DNA of 23,776 bases, from the NCBI GenBank assembly GCA_964491015.1, contig CAZBEY010000028.1, positions 1 to 23,776 of the forward strand, given 5' to 3'. The position numbers and the translations under genes are program-made. The notes beneath the pieces were generated by a model, which worked only from the letters and a program-made list of their open reading frames with translations, searched no databases and was not told the DNA's origin. How positions within the stretch are numbered: position 1 is the stretch's first letter; the number at the start of each line of letters is the position of its first letter. Of this stretch, positions 15,238 through 23,334 are shown piece by piece. Origin of the DNA: JADFRD01 sp964491015 (GTDB lineage Bacteria > Fidelibacterota > Marinisomatia > Marinisomatales > TCS55).

Positions 15238-16109
15238 TAGAATTTCCAGGTATAGCCCAGTGACACAGCCACAGCAATATGAATGAACATAATCACAATC
15301 ATAGTATAGGCGAATGGTTTATGAATCACATGCCAATAATGGAATAAACTTTGAGCAGCATGCCAAAATGCGATTTGACGATCCATTTTGACTATCCGTC
15401 TTAAGGAATGTTTAAACTGTTTCATTTCTTTTCGAGAGATTGAAGATGATTTGCTGATTTCCTTTTTAATTCTTTGCCATTTAAGCCAGCTGGTTATATC
15501 CATAAAAAATATGGTAAATATACCCAATAAACCTCTCTTCCGAATTTTATCAGCACCGGAAAGATGTCTGATTTTCTCCACGGTTCCTTCTGATAGACCA
15601 AATTCTTTTTTAAATTGATCCAAATTAATTCTTAACTGTTCCTTGAAATCATCCCGGGTTACTTCTTTCCCACTGACTCTGTGGGGTATTTTAATATAAA
15701 TATACCTGCCTATAAACCCACTTAATGCAACAGCCACCATTGACCAGTAAGATATGGTAACAAGACCGCCGAATTTTATGGCAGTATGAAACGTTACAAG
15801 AATCGGTCCTGCGATGCCTAGAAAAATGTGATAATTCAGCCATACCGGTAATTTCCCCCATCCTCGAAAATACTTAATACGCTTTCGAAGGGAATATACA
15901 AACATGAGCAGCATCATGCTTCCACCAACAATACCTAAACCGTGCCCGTATGTACCACCTGGCTTCCATAATTTATGCAGCAGCTTAATATGGGGTCGTT
16001 CTGTAAGAGGAGATAAATAGTAAGGACCAATATTTATGATGACCCATGCGGATACAATTATTAAAAAGAATGTAAGTGTGCCCAGTATTAATTTATGTAT
16101 TTTGTTCAT
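15237..16109 (-). CDS. Cytochrome-b-like inner-membrane protein
   Basis: 290 residues with an N-terminal helix (7-28), helices near 58-75, 90-110 and 115-138, and a last helix near 264-285. Histidines lie in or next to helices (H56, H94, H108, H250, H257, H260, H263, H277), as in diheme cytochrome b561/ferric-reductase-like proteins. Between the fourth and last helices is a basic, largely helical domain of about 120 residues (141-260) likely to be cytoplasmic. It is the first gene of the seven-gene operon and the only polytopic inner-membrane component. The expected role is electron passage across the membrane between the FeS/FAD protein and the periplasmic cytochromes. A quinone site cannot be recognised by eye. 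Confidence 0.75.
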   Translation of the reverse strand: MNKIHKLILGTLTFFLIIVSAWVIINIGPYYLSPLTERPHIKLLHKLWKPGGTYGHGLGIVGGSMMLLMFVYSLRKRIKYFRGWGKLPVWLNYHIFLGIAGPILVTFHTAIKFGGLVTISYWSMVAVALSGFIGRYIYIKIPHRVSGKEVTRDDFKEQLRINLDQFKKEFGLSEGTVEKIRHLSGADKIRKRGLLGIFTIFFMDITSWLKWQRIKKEISKSSSISRKEMKQFKHSLRRIVKMDRQIAFWHAAQSLFHYWHVIHKPFAYTMIVIMFIHIAVAVSLGYTWKF

Positions 16110-16227
16110 GAAAGAATAAATATCCCTTTTTGTAAATAATAAATTACGAAAATTAATTCTAAAAATTTGTTAAATCTATTTCATGTTTCATTTGTTATTC
16201 GTTTTATAAATATTCTTAATTTCTACA
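16110..16227. promoter_or_regulatory. Divergent promoter region of the cytochrome operon
   Basis: 118 bp of very AT-rich sequence lies between the first gene of the multiheme operon (minus) and the DUF2231 gene (plus). Both transcripts must start here or upstream. I see no clear Fnr- or Crp-like palindrome and no confident -35/-10 pair. Confidence 0.45.
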
Positions 16228-16668
16228 ATGGATACACCCTTACACCCAGCGCTGGTTCATTTTCCCATCGCTTTAATCTCTTCCGCATTTTTCTTTCAAG
16301 TATTGTACCTTTGGAAACTTCCACTAATTGGCCGAACGATGAGTATGTGGTTATTAGGGTTAGGCGCACTATTAAGTCTACCGGCCACAATATCCGGTCA
16401 GGAGGATGCCGTTTATGCGGGGCAATCCGGATTAGAAACAGTTGTTTTGGAAACAATTCAACACCATGAATTAATGGCAAATTTCACCACATGGGGGAGC
16501 TTGATTGTGGTAATAACTTGGGTTTATTTATTCTTGAATAATCCTCAAGATAAAAGCATAGATCGTTTGGCGCTTGCTTTTTTGGGCTTGTTGACAGGAT
16601 TGGTTCTATTTACCGGCTACCTGGGAGGAGTCTTATCCTTTGGTTATGGCGTTGGAATGGCAGGATAA
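16228..16668 (+). CDS. DUF2231-type membrane protein
   Basis: 146 residues with four hydrophobic helices. The N-terminus HPALVHFPIALIS is the signature of the DUF2231 family of small membrane proteins, and ETIQHHELMANFTTW in the middle carries a His pair. The conserved His-Pro and His residues at helix ends would suit metal or haem binding, but the function of the family is not established. Its position head-to-head with the cytochrome operon makes a redox role plausible. ATG 16228 gives the conserved N-terminus directly. Confidence 0.8.
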   Translation: MDTPLHPALVHFPIALISSAFFFQVLYLWKLPLIGRTMSMWLLGLGALLSLPATISGQEDAVYAGQSGLETVVLETIQHHELMANFTTWGSLIVVITWVYLFLNNPQDKSIDRLALAFLGLLTGLVLFTGYLGGVLSFGYGVGMAG

Positions 16669-16711
16669 TTTTTGGTAAATAATTTAATAAACAATACAAA
16701 CTAATAGATCA

Positions 16712-17821
16712 ATGACGGAACATGATGTCATTATTCTTGGTGCCGGTATTAATGGCTGCGGCATCGCCCGGGAACTTTCCCATCGGGGTAAAAAAGTTCT
16801 AATTCTCGATAAATCTTTTATTGGCAGCGGTACATCTTCAAAATCATCAAGACTGATCCATGGAGGGCTGCGATATCTGGAATCCTTTCAGTTTAGTCTG
16901 GTCAAGGAAGCTTTGTTAGACCGAAAAGAGTTAACGGAATTATATCCTGACCTCGTCCGGTACAGACCTTTCTACCTTCCGGTATACAAATCCAGTCCCC
17001 GAAGAGCGTGGATAATATGGGCAGGTTTAAAATTATATGACCTGTTATCCGATAAATACTCAGATCATCGATCCCATATAATCCCCAGAAAGGAGTTTTC
17101 AACCTATGCCCCCTGTTTAAAACAAGAGAATCTGAGCGCTGTATTTAAATATTACGATGCCAAAACCAATGATTTAAAATTGACGCAACGAGTGGCGGAA
17201 GAGGCAAAAGAATATGGATGCACAATTGTTGAAAACGTACCCATAAAAGAAATAAACCGCAATTCGTCCCATTATTTAATTTCCACAAACAACGGGCAGT
17301 TTCAAGCGCCGGTTGTTGTTAATGCTACCGGTCCTTGGATAGATGAAGTCAATAATCATTACCATTTACCGGCTAAATATCAAATCAGAAAAATCAGCGG
17401 AGTCCACATTGTGGTACATGGACTCGTGGCAAATGACTTTCTATTTATGCAGACGAAAGGAAAGAGGATTTTTTTCATCATTCCTGAACCGGAAGATAAT
17501 CAAACATTAATTGGCACAACCGAGCGGGAAGAAAATATTTCTGCAGATGATGTCATTGTTAATCCGGAGGATGTAAAATATATTTTAAAGAATATAAATC
17601 AGTATTTAAATCCTGACCACACAATCCATGCGTCAGGTATTAAACATACATTTATTGGCATTAGACCATTAATCTCCCATAAAGAAAATCCAACGGATCT
17701 GTCGAGAGAATATAAACTTGATTTGCATCGCACAGATGGAACAAAGCTGCTCCACATATTTGGGGGGAAATTGACAACCTTTCTTTCCCTGGCAAGGCGG
17801 GCGGCTGATATGATTAACTAA
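16712..17821 (+). CDS. glpD: Short glycerol-3-phosphate dehydrogenase-like FAD protein
   Basis: 369 residues of the DAO superfamily. The FAD-binding Rossmann motif GAGINGCGIARELSHRG (residues 10-26), SSKSSRLIHGGLRYLE and NATGPWIDEV are close to GlpD, which oxidises sn-glycerol 3-phosphate to dihydroxyacetone phosphate and passes electrons to quinone. Canonical GlpD has over 500 residues. This protein ends soon after IFGGKLTTFLSLARRAAD, so it lacks the C-terminal helical DAO_C domain. The natural-looking end suggests a short family form, not a truncation. Its stop overlaps the stop of the convergent lipoprotein gene by two bases. Confidence 0.82.
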   Translation: MTEHDVIILGAGINGCGIARELSHRGKKVLILDKSFIGSGTSSKSSRLIHGGLRYLESFQFSLVKEALLDRKELTELYPDLVRYRPFYLPVYKSSPRRAWIIWAGLKLYDLLSDKYSDHRSHIIPRKEFSTYAPCLKQENLSAVFKYYDAKTNDLKLTQRVAEEAKEYGCTIVENVPIKEINRNSSHYLISTNNGQFQAPVVVNATGPWIDEVNNHYHLPAKYQIRKISGVHIVVHGLVANDFLFMQTKGKRIFFIIPEPEDNQTLIGTTEREENISADDVIVNPEDVKYILKNINQYLNPDHTIHASGIKHTFIGIRPLISHKENPTDLSREYKLDLHRTDGTKLLHIFGGKLTTFLSLARRAADMIN

Positions 17822-18924
17822 TTTTCTTTTAATATATTCACTAAAAACGCTTTGGCGTTTGTGGAAGAAAATAATCCATATCCATTTTTAATATTCGATT
17901 CCGGTAAAAGATATTGGTTTTGCCCCATAGGATCACCCCTGAAATAATTATAGTATGCATCATCGGTTGCTTCTAGAATGACCAGGTGTAATCCGTAATA
18001 ATTAAAAAACAACCAACTCATAGGGATAGGAGGAGTTGAGGCTTGCCAGGTGAATGGGTTTATTCGGTACGGGTCCCCATTTTCGTCCCGTAAATAATCA
18101 TTCTTCCATATTTGATAAACAAGTGATGTATCATAAATGAGATTAACAAAAGTGGAATCTCTCATCAGGTTTCGGTTATAATCAACATAAGTATCCACTG
18201 AATTCGTATAGACCCCATCACCGTTCAGATCATTGAATGGTTCTAATCCCCTTTGGGCTGCTTCAAGGGCTAAAGTTGTTACCTTGATCGCTGCATTTTG
18301 ACGCCCTTCAAAATCGAGTAAAAAGAGAGGAAATGAAGCAAAACTTTCCGTGTAGCAGCCGCCATTTTTGTAGACAGCATTTGAGATTGAATTAAACTCA
18401 ATAAGGCTGATCAATGTATCGGGCCGATTAAGAAAATTTATCCATTCAAATTCGAAATTTTCTGTATTGACGCTGGGGACCAATAATGCTTCTCCATCAC
18501 AAATATAGGATTCCTTTACGGGACTATAAAAATCCATTCCATCGGGGATCGTCGTTTCAGCTCTCACATCGAATGACCCATAGACTGCATGCAAAATATA
18601 TGTTTCTCCCGGGAGGAAAATAACAGAATCAGGTGTTAAATATCGGCCAATTCGACCCGGAACAGAATTGGCTGTATATTCGTTTCCCGTACTTTTTTCT
18701 TTGATGGTCACGACTGCATTTTCGATGTATAAATCATTCATATCAATTTGAGTTTCAATACCGGACGATAAAGATACATAACAAGTATCCCCTACACGTC
18801 CCATGGGGAGATTGGCACCCAGGTTACAAAAAACCACTAACTTATCCTCATAAGCAGCAACCTTGCTATCAAAGCTGCAAGAGATTGCTAATAGAGAGAA
18901 TATGATTATTATGAAATGCCTCAT
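17818..18924 (-). CDS. DUF4249-like lipoprotein, TonB-receptor partner
   Basis: 368 residues. MRHFIIIIFSLLAISC is a lipoprotein signal peptide with lipobox AISC. The body, with an early beta-sandwich (AVVTIKEKSTGNEY, FLPGETYILHAVYG, AETTIPDG), fits the DUF4249 lipoproteins that accompany TonB-dependent receptors in Bacteroidota-like genomes. An acidic segment, DLNGDGVYTNSVDTYVDYN (about 240-258), looks like an EF-hand-type calcium loop. It is 6 bp downstream of the receptor gene in one operon. Likely anchored on the outer membrane near the receptor. The substrate is unknown. Confidence 0.72.
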   Translation of the reverse strand: MRHFIIIIFSLLAISCSFDSKVAAYEDKLVVFCNLGANLPMGRVGDTCYVSLSSGIETQIDMNDLYIENAVVTIKEKSTGNEYTANSVPGRIGRYLTPDSVIFLPGETYILHAVYGSFDVRAETTIPDGMDFYSPVKESYICDGEALLVPSVNTENFEFEWINFLNRPDTLISLIEFNSISNAVYKNGGCYTESFASFPLFLLDFEGRQNAAIKVTTLALEAAQRGLEPFNDLNGDGVYTNSVDTYVDYNRNLMRDSTFVNLIYDTSLVYQIWKNDYLRDENGDPYRINPFTWQASTPPIPMSWLFFNYYGLHLVILEATDDAYYNYFRGDPMGQNQYLLPESNIKNGYGLFSSTNAKAFLVNILKEN

Positions 18925-18930
18925 TTTCCT

Positions 18931-21288
18931 TTAAAAATCGATGTTAATTCCAATAGATGGTATAATTGGGAAAACGGATATATCAGTACGGGTAATCCTT
19001 CCCTCATCTGATTCGTCTACATTCGGTTCTCCCGGGTCCGGATACCCGTTGCCATTGGTATCATGTTTATCTTTTTCCCAGTCATTATCATCATCAAGTC
19101 CGTTATATATATTGCCCACGTTGTAAAAATAACGAAAAATATTATCTCTGTTATAACTATTGATTACTTGCAGATATAAATCACACTTTATTTTTTTTAT
19201 TTTGAAATGTCTAACTGCACCTAAGTCCAGGCGGTGATATTCAGGATACCGTCCGGAGTTTCTTGATCCCGGAATGGTACCGAAGCTTCCCACTGCATTA
19301 TTAATTGTATAATCCAGATTTTCAATATAATATCCTAAAATGGGTGTAAAGGCCTGTCCGGACTGATATGACCATTGCCAGTTCAATTCCCACTTTTTAT
19401 TGAAGTTGTAACTGCCGATAATTGTGAAGGCATGGCGGCGGTCCCAATTCGTAAAATATTCTTTATCATCCATCAATTTTCTGGATATGGAATAAGTGTA
19501 GGATATCCAACCATTTAATTTCCCAACTAATTTTTGTGCAAAAACTTCAAATCCATAGGCATAGCCATCAGCGACGTCAAACATATCTGTTAGTTTTTCA
19601 TCGGATATAATCTCGTCCCCCGATGCTCTTGTATCAACAAATGTGAGCATATTTTTTAAATCTTTATAGTATGTCTCAATCTGGACCTTATATTTATCAC
19701 CGAAATATTCTTCATATCCTACCACCGCCTGGTTGGATTCTCCAGGATCAACTGATTCATCTATTGCCATCCAAAAATCAAGCAGAGTCGGATTATAATC
19801 GTCCTGCACTGTCATAATAAACTGATGATAATTCCCCAAAGCAAAATTGATATAACGGTCCTCGGTTAGCAGGTATTTTAATCCCAATCGTAAATCAGGA
19901 AATAACTTATCAGGATGGGCATTATACCCATTCATTCTAAACCCCGGTTCAACCACCAATCGATTTTGAGGTATCCATTTCAGTTTAACATAAGCAGCTG
20001 ATTCTACAGGTGATTTTTTAATGACAAAAACAGAAGAATCTGCAAAACCGTTGTCATAATTAAATCCCAATTGTTTCCAATGTCCGCCAAATTTCCAGGT
20101 CATTTTGTCATTTTGGAAATAGGTCAGGTTTCCTGAAGCGGTCAGGTCATGAATGGTATTATCCTGGACAATCCCCGATTCACCTCCGAGATTGAAATAA
20201 GTAAAAAATCGACTGCTGGCTAATAAGAAATTTCCAACGAGCAGATCATTGAATATTCTCCTGTACGAACTACTGACTGTTTCATTTCCCCAATAGGTTT
20301 CCATGCCCAAATCATCAAACGAAAAAACATCTTTCCCATTATAAAAACTGACACTGATTCTGTCTTTTACACTCACATCTGTAAACACATGTCCTTGAAG
20401 ATCATAAAAATAATAGGGTGGAACATCTAAATCTGTCTGTTTCAGAACTTTGTCAAAATAGGTTCTCCTCCCGGACACCAGCCATGCCCCTTTTGGGATG
20501 GGTCCTTCCAGGGTGGTTTGGGCCGATAAAATAGAAATATTCATTTTTGCATCAAATTCTTTGCTGTTGCCTTCCCGGCTTGTCACATTCAAAACAGCAG
20601 ATAATCGGCCCCCATATTCTGCATTATAACCGCCTTTGATGAGTTCTGCGTCCTTGACTGCATCCACAATAAAATTGGAAAATACACCTCCGAGATGTGA
20701 TGGGTTATAAACGGTTATTCCATCTAAAAGAATCAGGTTTTGATCTGTGTTCCCACCGCGAATAATCAGTCCTGTGCTAAATTCGGATGGAGTTAAAACA
20801 CCCGGCAAAGCCTGAATTGTTCTAAAAATATCCGGTTCCAAAATGGAAGGCAATGCTTTAATCTGACGGGTAGTTAAGTTGACTTTTCCAGGTTGAATAT
20901 TGAATTGACGTACAATTTTTTCTGCGGATACATCCACTTCAGCCAATTCGAGTACTTCCGGCTGTAAACTTATATTGATCCGCTGAACAGATTTATCAGT
21001 AAACTTGATCGTTTCCTTGTACTGAACATATCCCAAAAAGGAAACGATTAAGGTGAGTGAATCTTTCTGGATATTGTCAATGATGTAATATCCATTCCGG
21101 TCGGTGGCCATTCCTCTCCCTGTTTCACTAAAAAAAACATTCGCACCAATGAGTGTTTCACCTGTTTTGGCATCGGTTACAATACCACTTAACCGGGAAG
21201 TTTTGGCGGAAGCGAATGTCAGGAAAGAGAAAAGAAGGAGTGAAAGCTTAAGGGCCCTTATAAAAGATGCGTAAAATTTCCTCTGCAT
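18931..21288 (-). CDS. TonB-dependent receptor with carboxypeptidase-like domain
   Basis: 785 residues: signal peptide (MQRKFYASFIRALKLS then a hydrophobic run to about 28), a carboxypeptidase-regulatory-like domain (about 33-112; SGIVTDAKTGETLIGANVFF), a plug domain (about 135-235; GLIIRGGNTDQNLILLDGI, YNAEYGGRLSAVLNV) and a large outer-membrane barrel ending GINIDF. The family imports ligands such as siderophores, oligosaccharides or peptides, with energy from TonB. Near the C-terminus an acidic insertion (DTNGNGYPDPGEPNVDESDE) resembles a calcium-binding loop. The start ATG lies 41 bp inside the peroxiredoxin gene and no later start precedes the signal peptide, so the overlap is real. It pairs with the DUF4249-like lipoprotein downstream. 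Confidence 0.92.
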   Translation of the reverse strand: MQRKFYASFIRALKLSLLLFSFLTFASAKTSRLSGIVTDAKTGETLIGANVFFSETGRGMATDRNGYYIIDNIQKDSLTLIVSFLGYVQYKETIKFTDKSVQRINISLQPEVLELAEVDVSAEKIVRQFNIQPGKVNLTTRQIKALPSILEPDIFRTIQALPGVLTPSEFSTGLIIRGGNTDQNLILLDGITVYNPSHLGGVFSNFIVDAVKDAELIKGGYNAEYGGRLSAVLNVTSREGNSKEFDAKMNISILSAQTTLEGPIPKGAWLVSGRRTYFDKVLKQTDLDVPPYYFYDLQGHVFTDVSVKDRISVSFYNGKDVFSFDDLGMETYWGNETVSSSYRRIFNDLLVGNFLLASSRFFTYFNLGGESGIVQDNTIHDLTASGNLTYFQNDKMTWKFGGHWKQLGFNYDNGFADSSVFVIKKSPVESAAYVKLKWIPQNRLVVEPGFRMNGYNAHPDKLFPDLRLGLKYLLTEDRYINFALGNYHQFIMTVQDDYNPTLLDFWMAIDESVDPGESNQAVVGYEEYFGDKYKVQIETYYKDLKNMLTFVDTRASGDEIISDEKLTDMFDVADGYAYGFEVFAQKLVGKLNGWISYTYSISRKLMDDKEYFTNWDRRHAFTIIGSYNFNKKWELNWQWSYQSGQAFTPILGYYIENLDYTINNAVGSFGTIPGSRNSGRYPEYHRLDLGAVRHFKIKKIKCDLYLQVINSYNRDNIFRYFYNVGNIYNGLDDDNDWEKDKHDTNGNGYPDPGEPNVDESDEGRITRTDISVFPIIPSIGINIDF

Positions 21289-21751
21289 GATTAATTACAT
21301 TTACCTGATTATATATTTTTAGTAGAATTCCATCTTCATCAATTAAATATGTCTTTCTACTGGGGAAAAACATTCCATCTGCGCCATACGCTTTTGATAC
21401 CGATTTGTTTCCGTCGGTCAACAGGTGGAAAGGAATATTGTGTTTTTGTTTAAATTTTATATGACTTTCTTTACTGTCATAACTGATGCCAAAAACCATA
21501 ATATTATTTTTTTCAAACTGGTCAAAGGAATCTCTGATTCCACAGGCTTCTTTTGTGCAACCGGGTGTATCATCTTTCGGGTAAAAATACACAACCACTT
21601 TTTGTCCTAAATACTGGGAGAGTGTATGCATCTGTCCCAGCTCGTCCGGTAGTGTAAAATCCGGTGCTTTGTCGCCGACGTTTAAAGGCGTGGAGTTACT
21701 CCAGAGGAATCCCATCATGAGTATGCTTATCGTTAGAAACTTTAACATCAT
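21248..21751 (-). CDS. bcp: Exported peroxiredoxin (Bcp/PrxQ type)
   Basis: 167 residues of the AhpC/TSA family, Bcp branch. DTPGCTKEACGIRD carries the peroxidatic Cys65 and the resolving Cys70, five apart, as in atypical 2-Cys PrxQ. NVGDKAPDFTLPDE is the usual N-terminal block. Ahead of it, MMLKFLTISILMMGFLWSNS looks like a signal peptide, so this enzyme probably reduces hydroperoxides in the periplasm, unlike cytoplasmic Bcp. Its 3' end overlaps the TonB receptor gene by 41 bp, so the two are coupled. The DUF4249-like gene closes the operon. Confidence 0.9.
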   Translation of the reverse strand: MMLKFLTISILMMGFLWSNSTPLNVGDKAPDFTLPDELGQMHTLSQYLGQKVVVYFYPKDDTPGCTKEACGIRDSFDQFEKNNIMVFGISYDSKESHIKFKQKHNIPFHLLTDGNKSVSKAYGADGMFFPSRKTYLIDEDGILLKIYNQVNVINHAEEILRIFYKGP

Positions 21752-21789
21752 ATTATTCTCTATGAAAGTTAATCATAGATTGGTTTATT

Positions 21790-22033
21790 TCATTCATTTA
21801 AATAATCCACGTTTGTTTCAATGAAAGGAATCGGCTTTATCCCAAAATCTTTCAATTCCTTTGCAGAACAAATGTTTCCCTTTAGGAGCATATTTAATTG
21901 ATCGATTGTTACAGGAGATCAAGAGAATCAACGACCCAAAATAGATGCCAATACTTTTATTGGAAAAACAGGAACAGGAATCGTCCACTTTTTTTGCCAT
22001 ATTGATATTCGAAACTTAATTAGATATAAAGTC
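21790..22033 (-). pseudogene. Remnant of an NAD(P)-binding protein (NDUFA9-like C-terminus)
   Basis: Read in one minus-strand frame, this stretch gives about 79 codons: KKWTIPVPVFPIKVLASI, then LGR, TGA, FS, TGA, then SPVTIDQLNMLLKGNICSAK and FGIKPIPFIETNVDYLNE before TGA 21790-21792. That resembles the C-terminus of NAD(P)-binding epimerase-like proteins of the complex I NDUFA9 group (pattern ...PVT.DQL.ML..N...). Two in-frame stops and no N-terminal part mark it as dead. The readable frame stops where the hairpin element at 22034 begins. A 60-codon ORF in another frame over the same bases is spurious. Confidence 0.5.
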
Positions 22034-22160
22034 AGTGTTTAGTTCAAAATGTTCGAGTTCAAGGTTTGCGAAGCCAAAAAATGCTGAGTTTATTATTGTA
22101 AATGAGCATTTATTTGGCTAGCGTAATCCAGAATTTTCGGGAACATTTTGGACAAACACT
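22034..22160. mobile_element. 127-bp MITE-like imperfect hairpin
   Basis: The ends are inverted repeats: AGTGTTTAGTTCAAAATGTT on the left, and AGTGTTTGTCCAAAATGTTC reading in from the right. The similarity continues inward (AGCCAAA.AAATGCT on both arms), so nearly the whole element folds into one long imperfect stem with a short loop around 22095-22105. It contains no ORF. Its right end supplies two bases of the thiI stop codon (TAG, 22159-22161). No clear target duplication is seen. It may also end thiI transcription. Confidence 0.65.
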
Positions 22161-23334
22161 AATCAAATGTTTCAATTACCGCACTATCCAACGCAGTTTG
22201 TACCAGTTCCTTTACATTTAATTTTTCTTCTTCTACAAGAACATCTTTCAGTTTTGCTTTTGTGGCAGGATGCTTTGGTGTAAATAATGAGCAACAATCC
22301 TGGTCCGGTAGAATGGATATGTTATATGTATTTATTTCTCTAGCTTTGTTTATAATCTCCAGTTTGTCGAATCCGATCAATGGACGAAGAAGCGGCATTT
22401 GGATTGCATCTTCAATCACAGCCATATTTTCTAAAGTCTGGGATGCAACCTGTCCCAGGGAGTCGCCGGTAATCAACGCACTTGCATTTACTTTGCGAGC
22501 AATGGCTTCTGCGATACGAACCATAAACCTTCTGTACAAAATGACTCGATACCTGGCTTCGGTTTCAGTCATGATCACTTTTTGGATGGGTGCTAGTTCT
22601 ACTAAATACAATTTTATCCTCTGCTGAAAAGATTGTAATATTTCAACCATTTCTTTTACTTTCTCAATAGATGCCTCGTTTGTATAGGGGACTGAATGGA
22701 AATGGACGAAAGTAACTGATGCACCACGTTTCATTGCATAGTAAGAAGAGACAGGAGAATCAATTCCTCCCGACAATAGGGACACCACTTTACCGCTGAC
22801 GCCAACAGGTAATCCACCCTGCCCTTTTATTTTTTCCGTGTAGATAAATGCTTTGCCATCAACGATATCGATAAAACAAGTTTTGTCCGGTTTTCCCAGA
22901 TTAACCGTCTTACCCGTTGCTTCCAGGATGGCACCGCCAATTTCTTCATTCATTTTTTGGGAACCCATAGGAAAATTTTTATCCGTTCGTCTTGAAGTGA
23001 CCCGAAATGAATGGTAATCTCCTGTACTCATCGTTACCACAGCCAGGCGAGTGATCGTTTCCATATCCTGATCCGTTTGAATGGCAGGAGAGAAATGGAC
23101 AAGCCCGCAAACATTTTTTAAACAATTGGAGATGGATGGAATCTCTTGCTGCCCTTGTTCATTTAGTCGAATAATAATTCGACCATATAAACGGGAAATG
23201 GTTGAAAAAGAATTGGGGACAAATTGATCCAATGATTCCCGGAGATTATTCTGAAGCTTTTTCTCAAAATAACCGCGGTTTTTTCCCTTGAGACCAATTT
23301 CGCCGTAATGGCATAGTATTACATCCGGTTTCAT
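22159..23334 (-). CDS. thiI: tRNA 4-thiouridine synthase ThiI
   Basis: 391 residues: an N-terminal ferredoxin-like and THUMP region (about 1-165) binds tRNA, and then a PP-loop ATP pyrophosphatase domain carries SGGIDSP at 188-194. DQDCCSLF places Cys347/Cys348 where E. coli ThiI has the essential Cys344. There is no C-terminal rhodanese domain, as in many non-enterobacterial ThiI proteins, so sulfur must come from a separate donor. It makes s4U8 in tRNA and may supply sulfur for thiamine. The stop is shared with the edge of a MITE-like hairpin. The region around the start codon is duplicated 216 bp upstream. Confidence 0.95.
   Translation of the reverse strand: MKPDVILCHYGEIGLKGKNRGYFEKKLQNNLRESLDQFVPNSFSTISRLYGRIIIRLNEQGQQEIPSISNCLKNVCGLVHFSPAIQTDQDMETITRLAVVTMSTGDYHSFRVTSRRTDKNFPMGSQKMNEEIGGAILEATGKTVNLGKPDKTCFIDIVDGKAFIYTEKIKGQGGLPVGVSGKVVSLLSGGIDSPVSSYYAMKRGASVTFVHFHSVPYTNEASIEKVKEMVEILQSFQQRIKLYLVELAPIQKVIMTETEARYRVILYRRFMVRIAEAIARKVNASALITGDSLGQVASQTLENMAVIEDAIQMPLLRPLIGFDKLEIINKAREINTYNISILPDQDCCSLFTPKHPATKAKLKDVLVEEEKLNVKELVQTALDSAVIETFD

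Noticed and set aside
21818..22000. 60-codon minus-strand ORF with a lipoprotein-like LILLISC segment
   Set aside because: Another frame of the same bases gives a recognisable NAD(P)-binding protein tail, and this ORF starts without a ribosome binding site and has no signal-peptide N-terminus.
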